Of a stretch of 64,000 bases of DNA, positions 36,147-45,458 are shown piece by piece; position 1 is the stretch's first letter; every line of letters starts with the position of its first letter. Source of the stretch: DASXHD01 sp036488725 (GTDB lineage: Bacteria; Myxococcota_A; Polyangia; Polyangiales; Polyangiaceae); assembly GCA_036488725.1 (NCBI GenBank), contig DASXHD010000016.1, positions 62,001 to 126,000 of the forward strand. Reading direction: 5' to 3'. The translations under genes and the position numbers were made by a program. The notes under the pieces were generated by a model. The model saw nothing but the letters and a program-made list of their open reading frames with translations. It made no database searches and was not told the DNA's origin.

Positions 36147-37025
36147 GTGACCGAGACCTGGACCATCGAAAACAAACACGTCCTCATCACCGGCGCGAGC
36201 CGCGGCATCGGCAAGGCGACCGCGCTCGAGCTCGCGCGACGCGGCGCGAACCTGTCGCTCCTCGTGCGCAACCGGGAGCTCGGCGAGAAAGTCGTCGAAG
36301 AAATTCGCGCGCTCGGCAAAAGCGGTCGCGTCGACTTGTTCGTCGCGGATCTCTCGTCGATGAAAGACGTGCGCCGCGTCGCCGCCGAGTTCCTCGCCAA
36401 GCACGACCGCCTCGACGTCCTCCTCAACAACGCCGGCGCCATCAACATGGACCGCGAAAAAACGGTCGACGGCTACGAGCGCACCTTCGCGACGAACCAC
36501 CTCGCGTATTTTCTTCTCACCGAGCTCTTGCTCGACCTCCTGAAGAAGAGCGCGCCCTCGCGCATCGTCAACGTCGCGTCCGAGGCGCACCGTCAAGGCC
36601 GCATCGACTTCGACGACCCGATGTTCGAGAAGCGCAGCTACGCTGGTTTCTCGGCGTACGGCACGTCCAAGCTCGCCAACATTCTGTTCACGCGCGAGCT
36701 CGCCAAGCGCCTCGAAGGCACGGGCGTCACCGCCAACTCGCTTCACCCCGGCGTCATCGCGAGCGGGTTCGGACGCAACAATCAAGGCGTTTTCGGCTTC
36801 ATCATGCGAAACCTCGCTGGGCCTTTCCTCGGCAGCGAAGAGAGCGGCGCGCGGACATCCGTGTATCTTGCAAGCTCTCCAGAGGTCGCAGGCAAGACGG
36901 GCCTTTATTGGAAGAGCTCACGCGAGGCGACACCGACGAGCGCCGCGCGCGACGATGCGGCCGCGTCGAAGCTCTGGCAGCTCAGCGAAAAGCTCGTCGA
37001 GCCCGGCTCGGCGCATCGAGATTGA
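36147..37025 (+). CDS. Short-chain dehydrogenase/reductase (SDR)
   Basis: A 292-residue protein. Cofactor motif TGASRGIGKAT, structural NNAG motif and catalytic Tyr-Lys in SAYGTSKLANI are all present. The overall plan resembles the retinol dehydrogenase-like classical SDRs (NHLAYFLLTELLLDLL). Substrate unknown. It starts at GTG 36147, 9 bases after the mutS2 stop, and ends 7 bases before the GrpB gene. Confidence 0.92.
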   Translation: MTETWTIENKHVLITGASRGIGKATALELARRGANLSLLVRNRELGEKVVEEIRALGKSGRVDLFVADLSSMKDVRRVAAEFLAKHDRLDVLLNNAGAINMDREKTVDGYERTFATNHLAYFLLTELLLDLLKKSAPSRIVNVASEAHRQGRIDFDDPMFEKRSYAGFSAYGTSKLANILFTRELAKRLEGTGVTANSLHPGVIASGFGRNNQGVFGFIMRNLAGPFLGSEESGARTSVYLASSPEVAGKTGLYWKSSREATPTSAARDDAAASKLWQLSEKLVEPGSAHRD

Positions 37026-37032
37026 GCATTCG

Positions 37033-37569
37033 ATGAGCGACTCGGTGGTGATCGTCCCTTCGGACCCGTCGTGGGCGATCGCGTTCGAGCACGCGAGGTC
37101 GGATTTGCTCGTCGCGCTCGGCGGACGCGTCACCGAGATCGAGCACATCGGGAGCACTGCGGTGCCGGGGCTCGCCGCCAAGCCGGTCATCGATCTTTTG
37201 TGCGGCGTCGCGTCGCTCGACGAAGTCGCAGCGTTCGTGCCCATCCTCGCGGCGCGCGGCTGGGAATATCCGCTCGATCTCAACCGCGAGATCGTGTCGC
37301 GTCACTTCTTTCTGCGTCGAAACGATCAAGGCGTCCGAACGCACCACGCGCACTTCGTCGTTCGTGGCGGCCCGCTCTGGGCGGAGTACATCCTCTTTCG
37401 CGATCGCTTGCGCGCGAGCGCGGAGCTCCGAAAGCGATACGAAACGCTCAAACGCGATCTCGCCGACAAGTTCCACGATCAGCGCGAACGCTACACGGCG
37501 AGCAAGACCGACTTCGTGAAGGAAGTGCTCGCGCTCGGCGAAGACGAGCAGCCAGTCTCGCGCGGCTAG
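37033..37569 (+). CDS. GrpB/YqkA-family protein
   Basis: A 178-residue protein of the GrpB family (UPF0157), with motifs EIEHIGSTAVPGLAAKPVID and RTHHAHFVV. The family is related to nucleotidyltransferases but its function is not established. It is convergent with the ThDP-enzyme gene, the two stop codons overlapping by 4 bases. Confidence 0.86.
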   Translation: MSDSVVIVPSDPSWAIAFEHARSDLLVALGGRVTEIEHIGSTAVPGLAAKPVIDLLCGVASLDEVAAFVPILAARGWEYPLDLNREIVSRHFFLRRNDQGVRTHHAHFVVRGGPLWAEYILFRDRLRASAELRKRYETLKRDLADKFHDQRERYTASKTDFVKEVLALGEDEQPVSRG

Positions 37570-39191
37570 ACGCTGATCGCGCCTTTGCGGAAGTCGCTCT
37601 TGGCGATCTTCACGTTCACGCATGCCGGAACCTTCGACGCGAACGCCGCGTCGAGCGCCGGTCCAAGATCCTCGATTTTTTCGACGTACGCGCCGAACCC
37701 GCCGCACGCTTCGACCGCTTTTTCGTAGCGCGTGTACTCGAGCCCCGTCGCGACCGCGCGCTCTTCGCCGTAAATCTCGACTTGCCCGCGGCGGATCTGC
37801 GTCCACCCCGCGTCGTTGCCGATCACCGCGACGACCGGAATCTTCTGCCGCGCCATCGCCTCGAACTCGAGCCCGTGCAAACCGAAGCTCCCGTCGCCGT
37901 AGACGAGCACGACGTTCGCGTCGGGCCGCGCGAGCTTCGCCGCCATCGCGTAACCCGGGCCGACGCCGAGCGTGCCGAGCGGGCCCGGATCCATCCAGAG
38001 CTGCGGCTGCTCGAGCTTGAGCACGTACGCCGCGGTCGCCACGAAGTCGCCGCCGTCGCCGATGACGACGTCGTTCTTTCCGAGTCGCTTGCCGATTTCG
38101 CTGCAGACGCGGAGCGGGTTGGGCGGCGAGACGTTCGAGTCGATCTCGGCGCGCATCTTCTCGCGGCGCTTGTCCTCGTCGGCGCGGATCGTCGCGAGCC
38201 AGTCGGGCGCTTTTTTGCTGGGAAGCGCCTCGAGCAGCTGATCGAGCACGAGACCCGAGTCGCCGTGGATGGCGACGTCGACTTTACGATTGCGACCGAG
38301 CTCGGCGCCGTCGAGATCGATTTGGACGATGCGCGCGCTGCCGATCGAGCGGCCGTAGTCGAGACGAAAATCGAACGGCGTGCCGAATACGAACACGAGA
38401 TCCGCCTGCGCGAGGGCCGCCTTGCGCGAGCGCGAGAAGAGCCCGGCGTGCTCGAACGGGATCGCGCCGCGCGCCATCCCGTTCAAGTAAAACGGCACGC
38501 CGTACGCGTCGGCCGCGCGCTTCACCGCGTCGCGCTTCGGCGAAAAACGAAGCTGCGAGCCGATCAAAAAAACCGGTCGCGCCGCCTCCTTCAACATCGC
38601 CGCCGCGCGCTCGATGCTGCGCGGATCGCCCGCCGGCCTCGGAGGCTCCGCGAGCGGCGCGGTCATCGGAAGGTCGGCGTCGTCGTGCATGTTCATCAAG
38701 AGATCGAGCGGCATCTCGAGGAACACCGGACCGGGCACGTTCGACTGCGCGATGCGCATCGCCGAATCGATGTATTCTGCAATACGTCGCGTCTCGGGGA
38801 CCTGCACGCTCCACTTCGTGATGGGGCGCATCAAGGAGACGCAGTCCATGTCTTGCAGCGAGCCCATGTCGCAGAGCGCGCGCGGGCCGGCGCCGCCGAT
38901 GCAGACGAGCGGGATGCCCGCGCGCTGCGCGTTCGCGACCGCGGTGACGACGTCGGTCACGCCCGGACCGGCGGTGACGGCGCAGACGCCCGGCTTGCCG
39001 GTCACGCGCGCCCAGCCGTCCGCGGCGTGGCCGGCGGTCTGCTCGTGGCGAACGTCGACGACGCGGATCCCTTCGTCGAGGCAGCCGTCGTAGATCGCTT
39101 GGATGTGGCCGCCGCAGAGCGTGAAGAGATGCGAGGTCCCGTGACGTTTGAGCGCTTGGGCGACGAGCCGCCATCCGTGAACGAAGGCCAT
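37566..39191 (-). CDS. Thiamine-diphosphate-dependent enzyme (acetolactate synthase / hydroxyacyl-CoA lyase family)
   Basis: A 541-residue protein. The catalytic Glu lies in VRHEQTAGHAADGWARVTG. The central domain is present, and the ThDP-binding C-terminal motif is GDGSFGLHGLEFEA followed about 20 residues later by GNDAGWTQI. The layout fits acetolactate synthase, oxalyl-CoA decarboxylase or 2-hydroxyacyl-CoA lyase-like enzymes; which one cannot be decided. No small regulatory subunit gene is adjacent, which argues weakly against a dedicated branched-chain acetolactate synthase. The start could also be ATG 39203. Confidence 0.82.
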   Translation of the reverse strand: MAFVHGWRLVAQALKRHGTSHLFTLCGGHIQAIYDGCLDEGIRVVDVRHEQTAGHAADGWARVTGKPGVCAVTAGPGVTDVVTAVANAQRAGIPLVCIGGAGPRALCDMGSLQDMDCVSLMRPITKWSVQVPETRRIAEYIDSAMRIAQSNVPGPVFLEMPLDLLMNMHDDADLPMTAPLAEPPRPAGDPRSIERAAAMLKEAARPVFLIGSQLRFSPKRDAVKRAADAYGVPFYLNGMARGAIPFEHAGLFSRSRKAALAQADLVFVFGTPFDFRLDYGRSIGSARIVQIDLDGAELGRNRKVDVAIHGDSGLVLDQLLEALPSKKAPDWLATIRADEDKRREKMRAEIDSNVSPPNPLRVCSEIGKRLGKNDVVIGDGGDFVATAAYVLKLEQPQLWMDPGPLGTLGVGPGYAMAAKLARPDANVVLVYGDGSFGLHGLEFEAMARQKIPVVAVIGNDAGWTQIRRGQVEIYGEERAVATGLEYTRYEKAVEACGGFGAYVEKIEDLGPALDAAFASKVPACVNVKIAKSDFRKGAISV

Positions 39192-39234
39192 GGCGCGCAG
39201 CATACCGCGGAGCCGCTGGCCAGAATGTGCCAAA

Positions 39235-39250
39235 CGTTCGGATCCGAACG
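39235..39250. promoter_or_regulatory. Perfect 16-bp palindrome between ThDP enzyme and serpin genes
   Basis: CGTTCGGATCCGAACG is fully self-complementary. It lies between divergent starts, 44 bases before the ThDP-enzyme ATG and 89 bases before the serpin ATG. A candidate operator. Confidence 0.42.
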
Positions 39251-39338
39251 ATCCGGCGATCGCACGCCATGCCCCTAGTTTTAGCCGGATCGCGTGCGTC
39301 GCGCCGTGGCACACAGGCTGCAAAACGTCCGCGCCAAG

Positions 39339-40613
39339 ATGCGCACCCTCCTTCATTCGATCCCTCTCTTCCTCCTCGCTTGCAGCCTCGGCGGCCAAGA
39401 CTTCGACGTCGTCCAATCGAGCCAGCCGCGCGACACCTCGCCGAACGTCACGCCCGCCGCGCAGCAAACGCTCGCGACCGACGGCGCCGGCTTCGCGGCC
39501 GATCTCTACGGGCGCGTCGCGGTCGACGATTCGAGCAACGTCTTCTTCTCGCCGTACAGCATCTCGGTCGCTCTCGCGATGACCTACAACGGCGCGCAGG
39601 GCGAGACCGCGCAGCAGATGGCGAGCGCGATGCACTTCTCGCTCCCGGTCGATCAATTGAACGGCGCGTTCGACGCGCTCGATCTCGCGCTCGCGTCGCG
39701 CAAGACCACAGCCGGCGAAGACGGGAATCAGGTGAAAGGTTTCGAGCTCAACGTCGCCGACTCGCTTTGGGCGGACAAAACGCTCGCCATCGCCCAACCG
39801 TTCGTCGATACGCTCGGCATCGATTACGGCGCGTCGCTACGGCTCGTCGACTTCGTGCACGCCGCCGAGCCCGCGCGCACCACGATCAACGGGTGGGTCA
39901 GCGACCAGACCAATTCGAAGATTCAGGATCTGATCCCGCCGGGCGACGTCGACGCGTCGACGCGGCTCGTGCTCGTGAACGCGATCTACTTCGACGCGGG
40001 CTGGGCGTCGGCGTTCGACCCGAACCAGACGCACGCCGAGACGTTCACGCACGCCGACGGCTCGACGTCGCAGGCGACGATGATGTCGCAGACGCTCGAA
40101 GAGGCGACATATCGGCAAGGCGCATCCTGGCAGGCCGTGGAGCTGCCGTACGTCGGAAGCCAAACGTCGATGGTCGTCGTGGTGCCCGATGCCGGCCAGC
40201 TCGCGAGCGTCGAGAAGAGCCTATCGGCCGACGCGATTCACTCGATGTTCGAGGGACCCACGACCGACGCGACGGTTCATCTCTCGCTGCCGAAGTTTCA
40301 AATCAAGGGCGCGACCATCAGCCTCAAGCAGCAGCTCGAGGCGATGGGCATGACGGACGCGTTCGACTCGAAGATCGCGGACTTCTCCAAGATGGCGAGC
40401 GAGCCGCTCCACATCGGCGACGTCGTGCATCAAGCGTTCGTCGACGTCGACGAAAAAGGGACTGAAGCGGCCGCGGCGACCGCGGTCGTGATGGCGGGCG
40501 CGACGATCGCGTCGAAAGACGTGACGCTCGACGTGAACCGGCCGTTCCTCTTCTTCATCCGCGACATCCCGACGAACACGGTCCTCTTCATGGGACGCGT
40601 CGCGGCGCCGTGA
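39339..40613 (+). CDS. Serpin-family lipoprotein
   Basis: A 424-residue protein with a short signal peptide and lipobox (LFLLAC), so probably lipid-anchored. The serpin fold motifs are visible: NVFFSPYSISVALAMTYNGA, NAIYFDAGWASAF, and near the C-terminus HQAFVDVDEKGTEAAAATAV followed by NRPFLFFIRD. The hinge GTEAAAATAVVMAG has small residues at the hinge positions, as required for loop insertion, so it is probably inhibitory. The loop after the hinge is Ala/Gly/Thr-rich, which suggests targets that cut after small residues. The exact P1 site is unclear. Confidence 0.93.
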   Translation: MRTLLHSIPLFLLACSLGGQDFDVVQSSQPRDTSPNVTPAAQQTLATDGAGFAADLYGRVAVDDSSNVFFSPYSISVALAMTYNGAQGETAQQMASAMHFSLPVDQLNGAFDALDLALASRKTTAGEDGNQVKGFELNVADSLWADKTLAIAQPFVDTLGIDYGASLRLVDFVHAAEPARTTINGWVSDQTNSKIQDLIPPGDVDASTRLVLVNAIYFDAGWASAFDPNQTHAETFTHADGSTSQATMMSQTLEEATYRQGASWQAVELPYVGSQTSMVVVVPDAGQLASVEKSLSADAIHSMFEGPTTDATVHLSLPKFQIKGATISLKQQLEAMGMTDAFDSKIADFSKMASEPLHIGDVVHQAFVDVDEKGTEAAAATAVVMAGATIASKDVTLDVNRPFLFFIRDIPTNTVLFMGRVAAP

Positions 40614-40614
40614 A

Positions 40615-41367
40615 TCACTTCACGACGACTTGTGTCTTCGGCGCGCTCACTTCGCGGTCCATGCCTTCGAAGACGAGCGTCATCGGCATCGCGACACGAA
40701 TCGTGTACGTGCCGCGCGGGAGGTTGCCGGCGGGGACGCGCGGGTAACCTTCTTCGGGCGGCGTGCCGCGGAGCTTCTCGGGCGCCCATCGCATTTTGAC
40801 CGCGGACCACGGCACGGTGAGCTTCACCGTGCCGTTCGGCACGAGGACGATGCGCGCGGTTTCGTGCGAGGTCGCTTCGCGCGGGGGCATGCCCGACGGG
40901 AGCGCCGGTTGCTTGGCGGACGGCATGTCGACGCGGCGATCTTTCTTGTCGTACGTCTCGGTCGGAAAGCGCGGCGTCGGATCGAGCGTGAAGAAGAGCG
41001 GGAGCGGCGCGTTCGATTTGTTCGTGAGCGTGAGGACGAGGTCGTCCGAGCTGCCCGGCGAAATGAACTGCGCCGAAGGCTGCAGCGTGACGGCGAGCTT
41101 GCCCTTCATCTCGACGGCTTTTTCTTCGGGCTTCGGGTTGGGCACTTCGCAGGCGGCCTGCATCAACACCGTGCCGAGATCGCCTTCGAAGACCGAGCAC
41201 GGATCTTTCTTCGGCGCGTTCGGGTCGGCGGTTGCCGCGCCCGCGTCCGCGTCCGTCGAGTCGCCGGTCGTGTCGGTCGCTTCCGTGTTCGAAGCTTGTT
41301 TCGGCTTCGTGTCGGCGCTCTGTCCACCGCACGCGATGAGACTCGCGAGGAGCAGTAGCTTACGCAT
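40615..41367 (-). CDS. Lipoprotein of unknown function
   Basis: A 250-residue protein with a lipobox (LLLLASLIAC). A Thr/Ala/Asp-rich linker follows, then a beta-rich domain (GSSDDLVLTLTNKSNAPLPL and PRGTYTIRVAMP). No family recognised. Its start overlaps the end of the DUF2085 gene by 8 bases on the same strand. It is convergent with the serpin gene, the two ends 1 base apart. Confidence 0.74.
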   Translation of the reverse strand: MRKLLLLASLIACGGQSADTKPKQASNTEATDTTGDSTDADAGAATADPNAPKKDPCSVFEGDLGTVLMQAACEVPNPKPEEKAVEMKGKLAVTLQPSAQFISPGSSDDLVLTLTNKSNAPLPLFFTLDPTPRFPTETYDKKDRRVDMPSAKQPALPSGMPPREATSHETARIVLVPNGTVKLTVPWSAVKMRWAPEKLRGTPPEEGYPRVPAGNLPRGTYTIRVAMPMTLVFEGMDREVSAPKTQVVVK

Positions 41368-41791
41368 GGCGAGACGGTATCACGATTGCAGTGATTGCAA
41401 CTCCAATCGGATAAGCGAAGAGCGCGCCGGTGGCGAAGCGCGTCACATGCCAGATGGGATGCATCCCGCGGTTCTGCGTGACGATCTCGATCGCGAGGAG
41501 CGCGCCGGCGATCGCCATCCACGACCACATGAGCTTCGGCCCGCGGTACGGCCAGCCGATGACGAGGCCGAGGCCGAAGCCGACGTCGAGGCCCATGCAG
41601 CGCGAGCACATCGGCATCGACCAGCCGAGGAAATGCAGCGTGCGGTCCGGCAAGCGATGACACGTCTGCGCCCACGGCCATTCGAGCGCCGCGGCCAATG
41701 CATGTAGATTGCATATATGCAGCAGGGGCGGCAAAATCGGCCAGAGCACGATGAGCGCGCCGAGGACGCGAATCGCGACGCTGCGGCTCAT
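41360..41791 (-). CDS. DUF2085-family membrane protein
   Basis: A 143-residue protein with four hydrophobic segments. It carries the DUF2085 signature: TCHRLPDRTLHFLGWSMPMC followed by SRCMGLDVGFGLGLVIGW. The conserved Cys and His may bind metal. Role unknown. Its ATG overlaps the BMP binding protein stop by 4 bases, so the two are coupled. Confidence 0.83.
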   Translation of the reverse strand: MSRSVAIRVLGALIVLWPILPPLLHICNLHALAAALEWPWAQTCHRLPDRTLHFLGWSMPMCSRCMGLDVGFGLGLVIGWPYRGPKLMWSWMAIAGALLAIEIVTQNRGMHPIWHVTRFATGALFAYPIGVAITAIVIPSRHA

Positions 41792-42813
41792 CTTTCGGTC
41801 GGGACCTTGATCTCGCCGGAGGCGACGTGGGCGCGGAGCGCTTCGACGCGGTCGACGACGTCGCGCGGGAGATCGGTCGCGTGCGGGCCTTCGTGCACCC
41901 AGTCGACGCCGTGCTCGGCGAGGCCGAGCTCGCGCATGCCGCCGTGGAAGCGGCCGGCGATGACGTCTTCGATCGCGTCGAACACGGCGACGTCGACGCG
42001 CTTGACCATGCTCGTGACCACGACGCCGGGCATCTCGTCGTGCTGATCGGCGTCGACGCCGATCGCGTGGATGTGCATTTCTTTGGCGGCTTCGAAGACG
42101 CCGTGGCCGGTCGAGCCCGACGCGTGGAAGATGACGTCGGCGCCCGCGGCCGCTTCGCCGATCGCGAGGAGCTTTCCTTTCGCGGGATCTTTGAACGCGT
42201 CGGGCGTCGCGCCCGCGTAGGTCGCCTGTACGGTGCACGAGGGGCACGTCGCGCTGACGCCGGCCGCGTAGCCTGCTTCGAATTTTCGAATGAGCGGGAT
42301 CGTCATGCCGCCCACGAAGCCGACGACGTGCGTCTGCGAGAGGAGGCCCGCGGCGGCGCCGACCAAGAACGAGCCTTCTTCTTCGCGAAACGCGAGACCG
42401 AGAACGTTCGGCGGCATCGGGCCGCCCATCGGCGCATAGTCGACGCACGCAAAATGGATCTTCGGGTAGGTCCGCGCGACTGCGTCGACGTCGCTCGAAA
42501 AGATGAAGCCGACGCCGATGACGAGGTCCAATTTTTGCGATGCGAAGAGACGCAAGGCCGCCTCGCGGTCCTCGGTGCTCGCGGGCTCGAGGAAACGAAC
42601 GTCGACGTCGAGCTCGCGCTCGGCACGCATGAGGCCGATGTACGCGGCGTCGTTGAAGCTCTTGTCGCCGCGGCCGCCCACGTCGAAGACGAGACCGACG
42701 CGCGCTTTGGGTGGGTGCGTTCGCGGCGGACGCTCGCTTCGGCTGCGTGGCGGCAGCATCGTCACGGCCGCGGCGATCGCGATCGCGAGCGGAGCGAAGA
42801 GGCGCGGCGTCAT
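41788..42813 (-). CDS. BMP/PnrA-family substrate-binding protein
   Basis: A 341-residue exported protein (signal segment LFAPLAIAIAAAVTMLP). Motifs GLVFDVGGRGDKSFNDAAY and GSFLVGAAAGLL are typical of the BMP/Med/PnrA family. The family includes purine nucleoside receptors that feed ABC transporters. No transporter genes are present, so the partner is elsewhere or the protein has a different role. Not a clear lipobox. Confidence 0.86.
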   Translation of the reverse strand: MTPRLFAPLAIAIAAAVTMLPPRSRSERPPRTHPPKARVGLVFDVGGRGDKSFNDAAYIGLMRAERELDVDVRFLEPASTEDREAALRLFASQKLDLVIGVGFIFSSDVDAVARTYPKIHFACVDYAPMGGPMPPNVLGLAFREEEGSFLVGAAAGLLSQTHVVGFVGGMTIPLIRKFEAGYAAGVSATCPSCTVQATYAGATPDAFKDPAKGKLLAIGEAAAGADVIFHASGSTGHGVFEAAKEMHIHAIGVDADQHDEMPGVVVTSMVKRVDVAVFDAIEDVIAGRFHGGMRELGLAEHGVDWVHEGPHATDLPRDVVDRVEALRAHVASGEIKVPTER

Positions 42814-42881
42814 GCGCCGAGCATACGAGATCTTTCGCGTGCGCCCATGCGCGCCGAAAACGCGGCGTTAGTTTGTGGAGG

Positions 42882-43622
42882 ATGCAGTTCGTATCGCCGT
42901 ACGCCCGCGCGACTCGCCACGAGGCGATCGTGCGACCGGCGAGGCTTCGGCGTCGTGCCGCGCTCGTGCTCGCGCTCGGCATGGACGTGCTGGCGGCGAC
43001 CGCGCTGCAAGGCGAGACGAGCTCGAGCGGATATCTCGTCGTGGCCTTCATGCTGCTCGCGAACGCGTGGCTCTGCTGCGCGGGGACCGATCGCGTCGTC
43101 GTGACCGTGGGCGACGACGGCATCGCTTCGGGGCGAACGTTCATGCCGTTCTCGGCGATCGAGTCGATCGTGACGCCGTTTCGACGGCCCGGTTATCTGC
43201 TCGTTCGGCTCGCGGGCGGCGACGAGCTCGGGTACGTGCCGACCGGGCGAGGCGACGGCGTCGATCTGCGGACGCGGATGATGCAGCAGTTCGCGGCGTA
43301 TCGTCACGCGGCCGGTGCGGCGCGTCCGATTTCGTTCGATGCGATCACGGGCGCGCGCGGCGCGGGGTATCGGAGGCCCGAGGTGACGCCGGCGCTTTGG
43401 AGCGTGCTCGAATCGCCGGGCGCGCCGCCGCTCCATCGTGCGCGCGCCGCGCTCGAGCTCGAGCGGAGGCCGGAGCGGAGCGCGCCGGATCTCTTGCGCA
43501 TGCACGCGGCGGCCGCTTCGACGGCGCATCCGATTTTGCGCAAGCTCCTCCTCTCGTGCGCCGGGCACGCGACGCTCTCGCCTCGCGCGCGAGCCCGCTT
43601 GCTGCGCGCGCTGCGCGCTTAG
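42882..43622 (+). CDS. Membrane-anchored protein of unknown function
   Basis: A 246-residue protein. A basic N-terminus precedes two hydrophobic segments (AALVLALGMDVLAATALQG and YLVVAFMLLANAWLCCAG). A PH-like beta-rich segment follows (RVVVTVGDDGIASGRTFMPF, then YLLVRLAGGDELGYVP) and an Arg/Ala-rich C-terminal helix. A good ribosome-binding site (GTGGAGG) precedes the ATG. Convergent with the next gene, stops overlapping by 4 bases. Confidence 0.68.
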   Translation: MQFVSPYARATRHEAIVRPARLRRRAALVLALGMDVLAATALQGETSSSGYLVVAFMLLANAWLCCAGTDRVVVTVGDDGIASGRTFMPFSAIESIVTPFRRPGYLLVRLAGGDELGYVPTGRGDGVDLRTRMMQQFAAYRHAAGAARPISFDAITGARGAGYRRPEVTPALWSVLESPGAPPLHRARAALELERRPERSAPDLLRMHAAAASTAHPILRKLLLSCAGHATLSPRARARLLRALRA

Positions 43623-44455
43623 AACGTGCCGCCGAAGATCGGCGTACCGATCATCGGCGGACCGAAGCCCAGGGTCGGCGGCGCCTCGCGCCACGCGGGC
43701 ACAGGTCGCGGCGGCGCGGTTCCGTCGAGCGGGACGACCGTCGTCCGCAAATTTCCTTTCAACACGATCGCGCCCGTGATGAACAGCGCGAGCCCGATGC
43801 CCGTCGCGACGATGCCGCCGATGAGATAATCGTTCGCGTTCGAGAAGACGCCTTGCCACGCGGCGCCGAGCACGATGAAGCCGACGCCGTTGGCTACCGT
43901 GATGCCGCCGAGGATGACCATCGTGAGCCCGCCGGCGAACCCGAGGCCCGTCCCGCGGCCGACGCGATAAGAAGCGCGGTCCTCGGCGAGTGTGAACGAC
44001 TTCGACGTGCGAAGGCCCGCGCCGTCGATGCGGTAGATGCCGGCGGTCGGAAGCGCCGCGTCGCACGCGCCGTGGCACATCGTCGTCCAGTGCGACTCGG
44101 TTCCGCGCGCGTCGAGCCGCTCGACGACCATGTCGTCCGTCGCGCCTTCGAGGTGCACCGCGGTCGTCGTCGCGCGAGCTTCTGCCGGCGGCGCGCTCGG
44201 TTTCGCGCGGTCGATGTTGACGGTTTGAATCTCGGGCCACTGCACGACGCGCGAATTGCCGTCGGACATCTTGATGGTGAGCGCTTGGCCGGGCGTCATC
44301 TCGCCGATCGTGCCGTGGAGCGTCGAGCCGTCCTTGAGAACGACCGTGTCGCCGCCTTGCGCGGCGCCGCCAGGAGGCGTGTCGATGGTTTGTGCGGACG
44401 CGACTGCCGAAGCGAGAGAGAAAGCCAGACCGACCGTCAAAGAACGAAAGCGCAT
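43619..44455 (-). CDS. Exported membrane protein of unknown function
   Basis: A 278-residue protein with a signal peptide (LTVGLAFSLASAVASAQ). A beta-rich N-terminal domain (VVLKDGSTLHGTIGEM and LTIKMSDGNSRVVQWPEI) looks like a small SH3-like or LSM-like element. Two C-terminal hydrophobic segments are present (GLTMVILGGITVANGVGFIV and GIVATGIGLALFITGAIV). Start at 44455 chosen over ATG 44488 because it gives a clean signal peptide. Confidence 0.7.
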   Translation of the reverse strand: MRFRSLTVGLAFSLASAVASAQTIDTPPGGAAQGGDTVVLKDGSTLHGTIGEMTPGQALTIKMSDGNSRVVQWPEIQTVNIDRAKPSAPPAEARATTTAVHLEGATDDMVVERLDARGTESHWTTMCHGACDAALPTAGIYRIDGAGLRTSKSFTLAEDRASYRVGRGTGLGFAGGLTMVILGGITVANGVGFIVLGAAWQGVFSNANDYLIGGIVATGIGLALFITGAIVLKGNLRTTVVPLDGTAPPRPVPAWREAPPTLGFGPPMIGTPIFGGTF

Positions 44456-44465
44456 GGGCCCGAGC

Positions 44466-45437
44466 TTACTCGACGCCGCGTCCGTCACCTTTGCTGTCGA
44501 CCTCGATGAAGATCTTTTTCATGCGCGGCAGCTCGGCGCGCAGGCGGCGCTCCATCTCGTTGGTCAGGTCTTCGACGCGCTCGACCGTCGTGCCCGGCGT
44601 GAACGCGATCTTCAAAGCGAGGACGACGGCGTCCGGACCGAGGTGCACCGCGAGGAGCTGCGTGACGCGCTCGACGTCGTCGACGCCGCGCGCGATCTCG
44701 AGCACGCGCGCGCGGTCTTCTTCGGTGACGCTCTTGCCGATGAGCAGGCCGTGCGTGACCCACGCGAGCAAAATCGCGACCGCCGAAAGAAGCACGCCGA
44801 TGAGCACGCTGCCGAGCGGGTCCCAGAGCGACATGCCGGTCGCCGAGCGGAGACCGACCGACGCGAGCGCGAGGCCGAGGCCGAGCAGCGCGGTCGTGTC
44901 CTCGGCGACCACGAGCGGCACCGTCGGATCGCGCGCGTCGAGGAACGCCCGAAGAAGCGGCTGGCCGTTCGCCGCTTTGCGAAACTCGCCGAACGCGACG
45001 CGAAAGCTCATCGCCTCGAAAAAAAACGACGTGCCCAGCACCGCGTAGTTCACGACGTTCGACGAAAAATGGAGATGCACGCCGAGGACTTCGCGATCGA
45101 TTTGGACGATGGGCTCCGCGCCGTCGATCAAGTGCCGGACGCCTTCGACGATCGCGAACGCGCCGCCCAGCGAGAAGAGAACGAGCGCGACGACGAACGG
45201 CCAAAAATAAAGCTCGCTCGCGCGGCCGAACGGGTAGCGCTTGGTCGCGGGCTTGGCGGCGAGAAAAATTCCGAGGAGCAGGAGCGCTTGGTTTCCCGAG
45301 TCGGCGACCGAGTGCACCGCTTCGGCGAGCGTCGCCGTCGAGCCGCTCAGGATCGCCGCACCGAACTTGCACGCGGCGATCGCGACATTCCCCGCGAGTG
45401 CGGCGATGACGACTCTCCGGCTGCCTTCGGCGCTCAT
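44466..45437 (-). CDS. Cation diffusion facilitator (CDF) metal transporter, ZnT9-like
   Basis: A 323-residue protein with six hydrophobic segments and a cytosolic C-terminal domain. The helix 2 metal site is HSVAD. The helix 5 site is EDTTALLG, the EDxxA-type pattern seen in the ZnT9-like branch rather than the usual HxxxD. CDF proteins export Zn, Mn, Co or similar ions from the cytosol using a proton gradient. It starts 21 bases after the end of the ECF sigma gene on the same strand. Confidence 0.9.
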   Translation of the reverse strand: MSAEGSRRVVIAALAGNVAIAACKFGAAILSGSTATLAEAVHSVADSGNQALLLLGIFLAAKPATKRYPFGRASELYFWPFVVALVLFSLGGAFAIVEGVRHLIDGAEPIVQIDREVLGVHLHFSSNVVNYAVLGTSFFFEAMSFRVAFGEFRKAANGQPLLRAFLDARDPTVPLVVAEDTTALLGLGLALASVGLRSATGMSLWDPLGSVLIGVLLSAVAILLAWVTHGLLIGKSVTEEDRARVLEIARGVDDVERVTQLLAVHLGPDAVVLALKIAFTPGTTVERVEDLTNEMERRLRAELPRMKKIFIEVDSKGDGRGVE

Positions 45438-45458
45438 TCGGCGCCGCAGCTTACTTGA

